Source: Muriicola soli
GTDB taxonomy: Bacteria > Bacteroidota > Bacteroidia > Flavobacteriales > Flavobacteriaceae
NCBI RefSeq assembly: GCF_004139715.1
Contig: NZ_CP035544.1
Coordinates: 310,001-374,000, forward strand
Direction: 5' to 3'
Length of the DNA stretch: 64,000 bases
Shown: positions 38,258 to 45,752 of the stretch, piece after piece
How positions within the stretch are numbered: position 1 is the stretch's first letter
Layout of the letters: each line of letters opens with the position of its first letter
Notes under the pieces: generated by a model
What the model was told of the DNA's origin: nothing
The model's database searches: none
The model's input: only the letters and a program-made list of their open reading frames with translations
Translations under genes and position numbers: made by a program

Positions 38258-38300
38258 AACGTGTCTACCTCCCGATAGCTATCGGGATCACCACTCGAGC
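38258..38300 (-). pseudogene. Partial tRNA-Leu 5' copy with palindrome in the D-loop
   Basis: On the minus strand, GCTCGAGTGGTGA (38288-38300) matches the tRNA-Leu 5' end except for one base, and GGTAGACACGTT (38258-38269) matches its D-stem and onwards. Between them the D-loop bases are replaced by the perfect 18-nt palindrome TCCCGATAGCTATCGGGA. The match stops before the anticodon arm, so it cannot make a tRNA. Confidence 0.9.
38270..38287. repeat. 18-nt perfect palindrome
   Basis: TCCCGATAGCTATCGGGA is fully self-complementary. It occupies the D-loop of the partial tRNA-Leu copy. A near-identical palindrome occupies the same place in the partial tRNA-Gly copy. Confidence 0.95.
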
Positions 38301-38355
38301 CTAAATACTTAGGTAGTGGCTGCCAAATCACGGGCAGCACGTGGAGCTATCAGAG

Positions 38356-38428
38356 AGCGAAAAACGGGATTCGAACCCGCGACCTCCACCTTGGCAAGGT
38401 GGCGCTCTACCAACTGAGCTATTTTCGC
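38356..38428 (-). tRNA. tRNA-Gly (anticodon GCC)
   Basis: A 73-base cloverleaf: acceptor GCGAAAA/TTTTCGC with U73, D-stem GCTC/GAGC, anticodon stem ACCTT-loop-AAGGT with anticodon GCC, T-arm GCGGGTTCGAATCCCGT. CCA is not encoded. It lies upstream of tRNA-Leu on the same strand and is probably co-transcribed with it. Confidence 0.97.
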
Positions 38429-38472
38429 GTTTTGAAAATACCTTCCGAGCGTAAACTAAATTTTTGTTCGTC

Positions 38473-38513
38473 TGGCGCTCTACTCCCGATAACTATCGGG
38501 AAGCTATTTTCGC
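38473..38513 (-). pseudogene. Partial tRNA-Gly 5' copy with palindrome in the D-loop
   Basis: On the minus strand, GCGAAAATAGCT (38502-38513) and GTAGAGCGCCA (38473-38483) match tRNA-Gly exactly. The six D-loop bases between them are replaced by an 18-nt near-palindrome, TCCCGATAGTTATCGGGA. The copy ends at the anticodon stem. It lies 44 bases upstream of the intact tRNA-Gly in its direction of transcription. Confidence 0.9.
38484..38501. repeat. 18-nt near-palindrome
   Basis: TCCCGATAACTATCGGGA on the plus strand: eight pairs plus a two-base centre. It differs from the element at 38270 by one base. Confidence 0.93.
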
Positions 38514-38622
38514 TTTTTATATGAACGAAGCGCCCCAAAAGACGCGGACGCAAATTTAATACAATTCTGTAAAATCCAAAGAACTTTCGTTTAAAAAGAG
38601 GAGTTGAATTCTCAGGGTTTCC

Positions 38623-41235
38623 CTAAGATGAGGCCTTCTTGTTCTTGGTGAGTAATCGCTTTATCTCATTGAGCTTCATTAGGGCTTCTACCGGAGTAAG
38701 GGTATTGATATCCAGGGTGAGGATCTCTTCCTTGATTTCTTCCAACAGCGGATCATCGAGATGAAAAAAGCTCAATTGCATCTCAGAGGCTGCAGCCTGC
38801 AGTTTCCCGGTAAGTTCCTCACTGCTGTGACTCTGCTCCAGTTTCTTCAATACTTTATTTGCCCGGTTAAGCACCTGTTGGGGCATTCCTGCCATCTTTG
38901 CCACATGGATTCCGAAACTATGTGCACTACCTCCGGGACTAAGTGTCCTTAGGAAGAGGACCCTGTCTTTCAGTTCCTTCACCGTAACGTTGTAATTTTT
39001 GATGCGTTCAAAAGTGGTGGCCATCTCATTGAGCTCGTGATAATGAGTGGCAAAAAGGGTCTTGGCTCTGCTGGGATGTTCGTGCAAGTATTCAGAAATT
39101 GCCCAGGCGATGGATATTCCGTCATAGGTGCTGGTACCCCGGCCAATCTCATCCAATAATACGAGACTGCGCTCAGAGAGGTTGTTGAGAATGCTTGCCG
39201 TTTCATTCATCTCAACCATGAAGGTCGATTCGCCTAAGGAAATATTGTCACTAGCCCCAACCCTGGTAAAAATCTTGTCTACCAGGCCAATAGTAGCTGC
39301 CTCTGCAGGGACATAACTCCCTATTTGGGCGAGCAAGACTATCAAAGCTGTCTGTCTTAAGATGGCCGATTTACCACTCATGTTTGGCCCTGTAATCATA
39401 ATGATTTGTTGGGTTTCCCTGTTCAGGATAACATCATTTGGGATATAGGATTCTCCGGGACGAAGCTGCTTTTCAATTACAGGGTGCCTGCCCTTGGTGA
39501 TATTGAGTTCCGTGGAATCATTTATAGTGGGCTCCACGTACTGATGCTCAGCAGCGAGCTCTGCAAAACCGCAGAGACAATCGAGGCTTGCAATCGCCTG
39601 AGCCGTATTCTGAATAGGCGAGATATACGCCTGCAACCACAAGATGAGTTGTGAAAACAATTGCTGTTCCAAATCGAGGATTCGCTCTTCTGCTCCCAGG
39701 ATCTTTGCTTCGTATTCCTTTAATTCTTCTGTGATATAACGCTCGGCATTAATCAGTGTCTGTTTGCGGATCCATTCCTCCGGCACCTTATCCTTATGGG
39801 TATTTCTAACCTCAATATAATAGCCAAATACGTTATTGGAAGCAATCTTTAAACTCGTTATTCCGGTTCGCTCAGTTTCCCTGGCCAGCATTTGATCCAG
39901 GTACTCCTTTCCGGAAGTAGCAAGCCCGCGGAGCTCATCTAATTCTTGTGAAAACCCGGGTGCAATAGTAGTTCCTTTCTGAACATTTACCGGAGCTTCT
40001 TCATGCAGGACCTCCTTTATCCTGTTTCTCAACTCTTCACAACTGTCTATGGCCTCTCCCAGACTATCCACCGCTTTATTACCCGTAGCAGAAATCGTTT
40101 GTTTGATCGGAACGATAGCCTCCAGTGAATTCTTGAGTTGTACCGTTTCCCTGGGATTTATCTTTCCTGTGGCAATTTTAGCAACCAACCGTTCAAGGTC
40201 TCCTATTTTTTTAAGACCTGTTTGCAGCTCATGCATCAATTTTTCTTCAGCAGTAAAATAACCGATAGCCCTGTGCCGCTCTCTTATCTTTTCAAGGTCC
40301 TTCAACGGGAAGGCCAACCAACGTTTGAGTAGACGCCCGCCCATTGGGGATTTCGTCTTGTCTATTACATCGAGCAGGGTTACCGCCTCCGGATGAGGGG
40401 AGTGGTAGAGTTCGAGGTTTCGGATGGTAAAACGATCCATCCAGACATGGTCATCGTTTCCAATGCGCACCAACTTATTGATATGTTGTAATCGCTTGTG
40501 CTCTGTTTCTGAAAGATAGTGAAGTACAGCTCCGGCAGCTATAATTCCACGAGTGAGATTAGCGACACCAAATCCCTTTAGGGATGCCGTTTTAAAATGA
40601 GCGTGAAGCGACTCTCTGGCGTAATCTTCCTGAAAAACCCAGTCTTCGAGGTAAAAGCTGTGGTAACTTGTTCCAAATGATTCTTTGAAATCGGTTTTGT
40701 GCTTTTTTGAAATCAATACTTCTGTTGGGCCAAAATGCTGTAAAAGGGTATCAATTTCTTCTAAATTGCCTTCTGCGGTGAGGAATTCTCCTGTGGAAAT
40801 ATCTGTAAGTGCTATTCCGAATTTTTCTGCACCAAAGTGCAAAGCACAGAGAAAGTTATTGCTTTTTGAGGAAAGGATGTCGTCATTCAAAGCTACCCCG
40901 GGAGTAACCAATTCTGTAACTCCTCTTTTTACAATGGTCTTGGTTTGCTTAGGGTCTTCCAGCTGATCACAAATTGCGACTCGCTGCCCTGCTTTAACCA
41001 ATTTAGGTAAGTAGGTATTCAGTGAATGATGGGGAAAACCTGCAAGTTCTGTTCGGTCCCCTCCGTTATTCCTTTGGGTGAGAATGATCCCCAAAATTCT
41101 CGAGGCCTTTACCGCATCCTCCCCAAAAGTCTCATAAAAATCCCCTACGCGAAACAACAACAGGGCATCAGGATACTTGGTCTTGATGGTGTTGTACTGC
41201 TTCATCAAAGGGGTTACCTTCTTCGGTTTTTTCAT
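38623..41235 (-). CDS. mutS: DNA mismatch repair protein MutS
   Basis: An 870-residue MutS that recognises mismatches and starts methyl-independent repair. The N-terminal mismatch-binding domain has the Phe-x-Glu motif in [11 protein letters not shown] near residue 35. Connector, lever and clamp domains follow, then the ATPase with Walker [14 protein letters not shown] near residue 616 and [14 protein letters not shown]. The C-terminal tail is present, so it is full length. It is divergent from the SpoU methyltransferase gene and has its own upstream region. Confidence 0.98.
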   Translation of the reverse strand: MKKPKKVTPLMKQYNTIKTKYPDALLLFRVGDFYETFGEDAVKASRILGIILTQRNNGGDRTELAGFPHHSLNTYLPKLVKAGQRVAICDQLEDPKQTKTIVKRGVTELVTPGVALNDDILSSKSNNFLCALHFGAEKFGIALTDISTGEFLTAEGNLEEIDTLLQHFGPTEVLISKKHKTDFKESFGTSYHSFYLEDWVFQEDYARESLHAHFKTASLKGFGVANLTRGIIAAGAVLHYLSETEHKRLQHINKLVRIGNDDHVWMDRFTIRNLELYHSPHPEAVTLLDVIDKTKSPMGGRLLKRWLAFPLKDLEKIRERHRAIGYFTAEEKLMHELQTGLKKIGDLERLVAKIATGKINPRETVQLKNSLEAIVPIKQTISATGNKAVDSLGEAIDSCEELRNRIKEVLHEEAPVNVQKGTTIAPGFSQELDELRGLATSGKEYLDQMLARETERTGITSLKIASNNVFGYYIEVRNTHKDKVPEEWIRKQTLINAERYITEELKEYEAKILGAEERILDLEQQLFSQLILWLQAYISPIQNTAQAIASLDCLCGFAELAAEHQYVEPTINDSTELNITKGRHPVIEKQLRPGESYIPNDVILNRETQQIIMITGPNMSGKSAILRQTALIVLLAQIGSYVPAEAATIGLVDKIFTRVGASDNISLGESTFMVEMNETASILNNLSERSLVLLDEIGRGTSTYDGISIAWAISEYLHEHPSRAKTLFATHYHELNEMATTFERIKNYNVTVKELKDRVLFLRTLSPGGSAHSFGIHVAKMAGMPQQVLNRANKVLKKLEQSHSSEELTGKLQAAASEMQLSFFHLDDPLLEEIKEEILTLDINTLTPVEALMKLNEIKRLLTKNKKASS

Positions 41236-41367
41236 TGAGACTTAATAAAATTAGTGAGTTCGACCTATCTTAGCGCCAGAAAACGAAGTTACCGAATTGC
41301 TCCTGGAATTTAAAAAGTTGTTGATATCTAGGGATAACTTCAACCCCATTGAAATCTAACCCAAGTT

Positions 41368-41904
41368 ATGGCTCGAAAACTCTTAAATAAGGAATTAAAT
41401 CGCCTCGATGTCAAAGCTTTTAAAGAGGCTTCAAAAACCCCCTTGATTCTCGTTTTGGAAAATATCAGGAGCCTGCATAATATCGGTTCGGTTTTCAGGA
41501 CCGCAGATGCCTTTCTTTTAGAAAAAATATACCTATGTGGCTTTACCGCGACACCTCCCCATAAGGATATTAGAAAAACAGCTTTGGGAGCCACAGAAAG
41601 CGTTGCCTGGGAATATCAAAAGGACAGCCTTGCCCTGATCCACCAACTTAAAAAAACGCATCATTGTCTGGCCGTGGAACAAGCAGAGGGCGCTGAACAA
41701 CTACATACCTTTATACCTGAATCAGACAAGCCTTATGTTTTTGTTTTTGGCAACGAAGTTAAAGGGGTCTCGCAGGAAGTGGTCAGTTCCTGTCACGGAG
41801 TTCTGGAAATCCCACAGTTGGGAACCAAACACTCATTAAACATAGCAGTTAGCGCAGGGGTAGTGGTTTGGGATTTCTGGACAAAATTAAAGACGAATCA
41901 ATAA
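41368..41904 (+). CDS. SpoU/TrmH-family RNA 2'-O-methyltransferase
   Basis: A 178-residue SPOUT methyltransferase that would methylate a ribose in tRNA or rRNA using S-adenosylmethionine. The three family motifs are visible: LVLENIRSLHNIGSVFRTAD near residue 30, FVFGNEVKGVS near residue 130, and the knot-forming IPQLGTKHSLNIAVSAGVV near residue 150. It is short, lacking an N-terminal substrate-binding extension, so which RNA it modifies cannot be told. Confidence 0.9.
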   Translation: MARKLLNKELNRLDVKAFKEASKTPLILVLENIRSLHNIGSVFRTADAFLLEKIYLCGFTATPPHKDIRKTALGATESVAWEYQKDSLALIHQLKKTHHCLAVEQAEGAEQLHTFIPESDKPYVFVFGNEVKGVSQEVVSSCHGVLEIPQLGTKHSLNIAVSAGVVVWDFWTKLKTNQ

Positions 41905-41909
41905 TTGTA

Positions 41910-43058
41910 TTACAATTCCATTGCCCCTGTGGTAAAATCCAAAATGCGATCAAGTACATAGTGATAATCATCAGCACTGTGAACAAAGTCGATAGAACTC
42001 ACATCCAGGATCAATGTCTTCTGTTCTGGATAGCTCTTAATAAAATCAAAATATCCTTTATTGATCTTCTCCAGATAGTCGGGCTCAATCTGCTGTTCAT
42101 AGGTCCTTCCCCTTTTCCTGATGTTATCCAATAGTCTTTCCGTAGTTTGGTACAAATAAATATATAGGTTGGGCTTGCGCACTTCCCGGTACATCAGACC
42201 AAAGACTTTCCGATACAGAAGGTATTCATCGGGTTGCAGCGTGATCTTGGCAAAAATCAGACTTTTATACACATCGTAATCACTGACCATAAATTTCTTG
42301 AAGAGGTCAAATTGGGTAGTATCCTCAGTGAATTGCTGGTAACGATCGGCCATAAAGGACATTTCCAGTGGGAAGGCATAGCGAGCCTGGTCCTCATAGA
42401 ATTTCGGTAAAAAAGGATTGTCCGCGAAGCGCTCCAATACCAGTTTAGCCTTGTAATCCTCGGATATTTTCTGGGCGAGAGTAGTTTTGCCAGCTCCGAT
42501 ATTTCCCTCGATAGTGACAAAATTAAGAGCTGCAAATAACTCTTCCCAATGGGAATATAAACGGACCTTTGTTTTTCGTAGTTCCGACTTATCTCTGCAG
42601 GCTTGCAGCAGGTTTCTCGTGTCTTTCGCAAGTACAGGGTGGTATAACTGTGGAGCTATATCTGCCAGGGGCCGTAGGACAAATCGGCGGTTTGGGATTC
42701 CCGGGTGGGGAATTGTCAGGCTTTTGTTTCCTGCCACCACTTGGTCGTAATACAAGAGATCAATATCGAGCTGTCTCGACTGATACCCCCCTTCTGAAGA
42801 ACGCTTTCTGCCCAGTTCTCGTTCTATTTGTAGCAGTTGATCGAGCATCTTATCCGGTTCTAGCAGGGTATCAAGCTCAATGCATAGATTCAAGAAATCG
42901 TCTGCTTCGAATCCCCAGGAGGGCGATTCGTATACCGGGGAAATCTTCTTAATGATTCCCACCTTTTCTTGCAAGAGGAAAAGCCCTTTCTGAAGGAAAT
43001 AAATTCGATTTCCCTTGTTACTTCCAAGGGATAAATACGTCTTATAAAAGGCAGCCAT
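41910..43058 (-). CDS. folK: Fusion of HPPK (FolK) and deoxynucleoside kinase
   Basis: A 382-residue two-domain protein. Residues 1 to about 160 are HPPK, which makes the pyrophosphorylated pterin for folate: YLSLGSNKGNR at the start, SPVYESPSWG, and the DIDLLYYD catalytic pair. From about residue 174 a deoxynucleoside kinase follows, with P-loop EGNIGAGKTTLA, the ERFADNPFL and YDVYKSL segments and a lid with arginines (RKRGRTYEQ). This fusion is seen across Flavobacteriaceae. The two activities belong to folate and nucleotide salvage, respectively. It converges on the SpoU gene with five bases between stops. Confidence 0.95.
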   Translation of the reverse strand: MAAFYKTYLSLGSNKGNRIYFLQKGLFLLQEKVGIIKKISPVYESPSWGFEADDFLNLCIELDTLLEPDKMLDQLLQIERELGRKRSSEGGYQSRQLDIDLLYYDQVVAGNKSLTIPHPGIPNRRFVLRPLADIAPQLYHPVLAKDTRNLLQACRDKSELRKTKVRLYSHWEELFAALNFVTIEGNIGAGKTTLAQKISEDYKAKLVLERFADNPFLPKFYEDQARYAFPLEMSFMADRYQQFTEDTTQFDLFKKFMVSDYDVYKSLIFAKITLQPDEYLLYRKVFGLMYREVRKPNLYIYLYQTTERLLDNIRKRGRTYEQQIEPDYLEKINKGYFDFIKSYPEQKTLILDVSSIDFVHSADDYHYVLDRILDFTTGAMEL

Positions 43059-43221
43059 AGATTGGCAAATTAATGAAAAAGAAATGGAAATTTGGCAGTA
43101 AATATGAAGGCTGTTATTTGTGGGAAGTCAGCTAAGCATGCCTGATGTATTCATTGGGGAAAACTATTTCTTTATTTCCTTAAAATATGATGCACAGATT
43201 CAGGGAGATATGCACTTTCAC

Positions 43222-43229
43222 TATCTTTG
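43222..43229 (+). promoter_or_regulatory. Putative TAnnTTTG promoter box for sppA
   Basis: TATCTTTG, 19 bases before the sppA start. It lies in a 190-base gap that otherwise holds nothing recognisable. No clear -33 element. Confidence 0.4.
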
Positions 43230-43248
43230 ACGCTATTAAACTTTATAT

Positions 43249-45006
43249 ATGAATTTTTTACGAAATCTTTTGGCTGCTATTCTGGGAACCCTGATCGCCA
43301 TGGGGATATTGTTCTTTATGTTCCTCATCTTTGTCAGCCTTGCTAATGTGGAAGAAGGAGTGGTTATAAAACGCAATTCTGTCCTTGAACTCAGGTTGGA
43401 GGATCCAATAAATGATTATACCGGAAGCAATGAAGCAGATCCGTTTGCGGGCCTTTTTGAGGAAGCAGTAGGCCTCGATGATATTTTACACGCCATTGAA
43501 GTGGCAAAGAACGATGACAAAATTGAAGGTATAAGTATCAATAGTCAGTTTGTTATGGCAGGATGGTCACAGGTAAAAGCCATCCGTGATGCCCTTCACG
43601 ATTTCAGAGAGTCGGGCAAATTTGTCTACGCTTACGCCGATCTGCTGATGCAAAAAGATTACTTTCTGGCCAGTGTTGCAGACAGCGTATTTCTCAACCC
43701 CGTTGGAAATCTCGATTTCAGAGGCCTGTCGGCCGAAGTATTGTTTTTTAAGGATTTGCAGGAAAAATCGGGAGTAAAAATGGAGGTGATCAGGCATGGG
43801 AAATACAAAAGCGCCGTTGAGCCTTTCCTCCAAAACGAAATGAGCACCGAAAATCGTACTCAAATCAAAGAATTGCTTGAGTCCTTATGGGGAAGTATGA
43901 TTGAAGATATTTCTGCATCACGGAATTTGAGCATTGGTGATCTCAACGCAATAGCTGATTCCCTGGGAGCGCGGACTCCTGAGTTGGCAAAAAGATCGGG
44001 ACTCATAGACGGAGCGATTTATTGGGATCAATATGAGACCCGATTGAGACGGGTTATGGGTGAATCTGACGACGAGGCGATCAACTACGTTGAACTTTCT
44101 GATTATCTGAAAGAGGCCAGGAAAAAATCAATTTACAAAGGCAGTGATCGAATAGCGGTGATCTACGCCCAAGGGGAAATACTTTACGGCGAAGGCGGCC
44201 CTAATTACATCGGACAAGGTCTGATCAACAGGGCACTCATTCGTGCTCGAAAAGATGATAAAGTAAAAGCCGTAGTGTTGCGCGTTAACTCTCCCGGAGG
44301 TAGTGCCCTTACTTCAGATGTGATCTGGAGGGAAGTTGAGCTTACCAAAAAGGAAAAACCTGTAGTGGTTTCTATGGGTGACGTGGCAGCTTCCGGAGGA
44401 TACTACATCGCAGCCGGAGCAGATAAAATACTTGCTGAACCCACTACCATCACGGGTTCTATTGGTGTGTTCGGTACTGTCCCTAACATCAGTGAATTAG
44501 CTGAAGATATCGGAATTAATGCCGAACAGGTAGAAACTAACAGGAATTCTACGGAATATTCCTTGTTTGAACCTATGACCCCTCAGTTTAGAGGTGTGGT
44601 CTCAGAAAGTATTGAGGCCACTTACCAAACCTTCCTAAGCAGGGTAGCTGAGGGCCGGAATATTTCTATGGAAAGGGCAGATAGCCTTGCACAGGGAAGG
44701 GTCTGGAGTGGATCGGAGGCATTAAAAATAGGCCTGGTCGATCAATTGGGAGGACTCGAAGACGCCCTTGATGAGGCGGCGGAGCTGGCCGAAATCACTT
44801 CCTTCAGTATCCGCAGATATCCCCGATACAAGTCAAACTTCGAGATGCTCATGGAAGATCTTTCAGGAGCAAAAACAAAGGTAAAGGAAGATGTGATCAA
44901 GAGTGAACTGGGGCCTGAGGCCTTCAGTCTATACAAAGAAGTTCAAAGAATCACACAGCAGCGAGGTGTTCAGGCCCGGATGCCTTTCAGCATAACCATT
45001 AAGTAG
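43249..45006 (+). CDS. sppA: Signal peptide peptidase SppA, 67-kDa type
   Basis: A 585-residue membrane-bound serine protease that degrades left-over signal peptides. One helix lies at residues 7-32, then two tandem S49 domains. The catalytic lysine is in RHGKYKSAVEPF in the first domain (about residue 185), and the nucleophile serine is in GDVAASGGYYIAAGAD in the second (about residue 382), as in E. coli SppA. The queuosine-precursor transporter gene starts four bases after its stop, so they are probably co-transcribed. Confidence 0.95.
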   Translation: MNFLRNLLAAILGTLIAMGILFFMFLIFVSLANVEEGVVIKRNSVLELRLEDPINDYTGSNEADPFAGLFEEAVGLDDILHAIEVAKNDDKIEGISINSQFVMAGWSQVKAIRDALHDFRESGKFVYAYADLLMQKDYFLASVADSVFLNPVGNLDFRGLSAEVLFFKDLQEKSGVKMEVIRHGKYKSAVEPFLQNEMSTENRTQIKELLESLWGSMIEDISASRNLSIGDLNAIADSLGARTPELAKRSGLIDGAIYWDQYETRLRRVMGESDDEAINYVELSDYLKEARKKSIYKGSDRIAVIYAQGEILYGEGGPNYIGQGLINRALIRARKDDKVKAVVLRVNSPGGSALTSDVIWREVELTKKEKPVVVSMGDVAASGGYYIAAGADKILAEPTTITGSIGVFGTVPNISELAEDIGINAEQVETNRNSTEYSLFEPMTPQFRGVVSESIEATYQTFLSRVAEGRNISMERADSLAQGRVWSGSEALKIGLVDQLGGLEDALDEAAELAEITSFSIRRYPRYKSNFEMLMEDLSGAKTKVKEDVIKSELGPEAFSLYKEVQRITQQRGVQARMPFSITIK

Positions 45007-45010
45007 GATC

Positions 45011-45721
45011 ATGACGATAAAGGACAGGAAAGTTGCGTACAAGATCTATTTGTACCTGGGAGCCCTTTTTATTACTTCTCTCGTCGTCTCCAATTTAATA
45101 TTTCAGAAATTCTTTTACTGGAATCCATTTGGAGATGTAACTGTATACGGAGCTTCACTTTTTGAAATTTCTGTAGGGATTTTACCTTATCCTATCACCT
45201 TTCTTATAACTGACCTTATTTCTGAGGTTTACGGGAGGAAAAAGGCCAATCAGATTGTGACAGCGGGGATTTTTGCATCCTTTTTTTCCATGGGTATTAT
45301 TCTGTTGGCCGAAATAGCGCCTGCAATTCCCGAATCTCCAATTGGGGATGAGACTTTTAGGCAGGTTTTTGCCCTATCTCCTGTAGCGGTTCTGGCATCG
45401 ATGATTGCATACCTTTGTGCTCAGTACGTCGATATTGCCATTTATCATTTTTGGAAACGCATTACCGAGGGGAGGTACTTATGGGTCAGGAATAATTTTT
45501 CCACTTTCCTGTCACAGTTCATCGATACCTTCACGGTTGTAGGATTACTTTGTGTCTTTGGCGTGCTGCCGTGGTCCGTGTTTACTGGCCTTGTAATCAG
45601 TGGCTTTCTTTTTAAGGTATTTATTGCACTGATCGACACCCCTTTCCTCTATTTTTTCGTATATATTTTCAGAAAGCGATTTAATTTAGAAATAGGGGAA
45701 GAAATCGAATTGGATATTTAA
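45011..45721 (+). CDS. Queuosine precursor transporter, YhhQ family
   Basis: A 236-residue inner-membrane protein with about six helices. Family marks include SNLIFQKFF in the first helix, PITFLITDLISEVYGRKKANQ near residue 70 and FLSQFIDTFTVVGLLC near residue 160. YhhQ/QPTR proteins import preQ0 or preQ1 for queuosine. I see no preQ1 riboswitch upstream; the start follows the sppA stop by four bases, so its expression probably depends on the sppA promoter. The real cargo is inferred from the family. Confidence 0.9.
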   Translation: MTIKDRKVAYKIYLYLGALFITSLVVSNLIFQKFFYWNPFGDVTVYGASLFEISVGILPYPITFLITDLISEVYGRKKANQIVTAGIFASFFSMGIILLAEIAPAIPESPIGDETFRQVFALSPVAVLASMIAYLCAQYVDIAIYHFWKRITEGRYLWVRNNFSTFLSQFIDTFTVVGLLCVFGVLPWSVFTGLVISGFLFKVFIALIDTPFLYFFVYIFRKRFNLEIGEEIELDI

Positions 45722-45752
45722 TCATCCGTCTTTCATTTATAATTACGAGTTC

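Noticed and set aside
45007-45010. preQ1 riboswitch for the YhhQ-type transporter
   Set aside because: Only four bases separate it from sppA, so there is no room for a leader.
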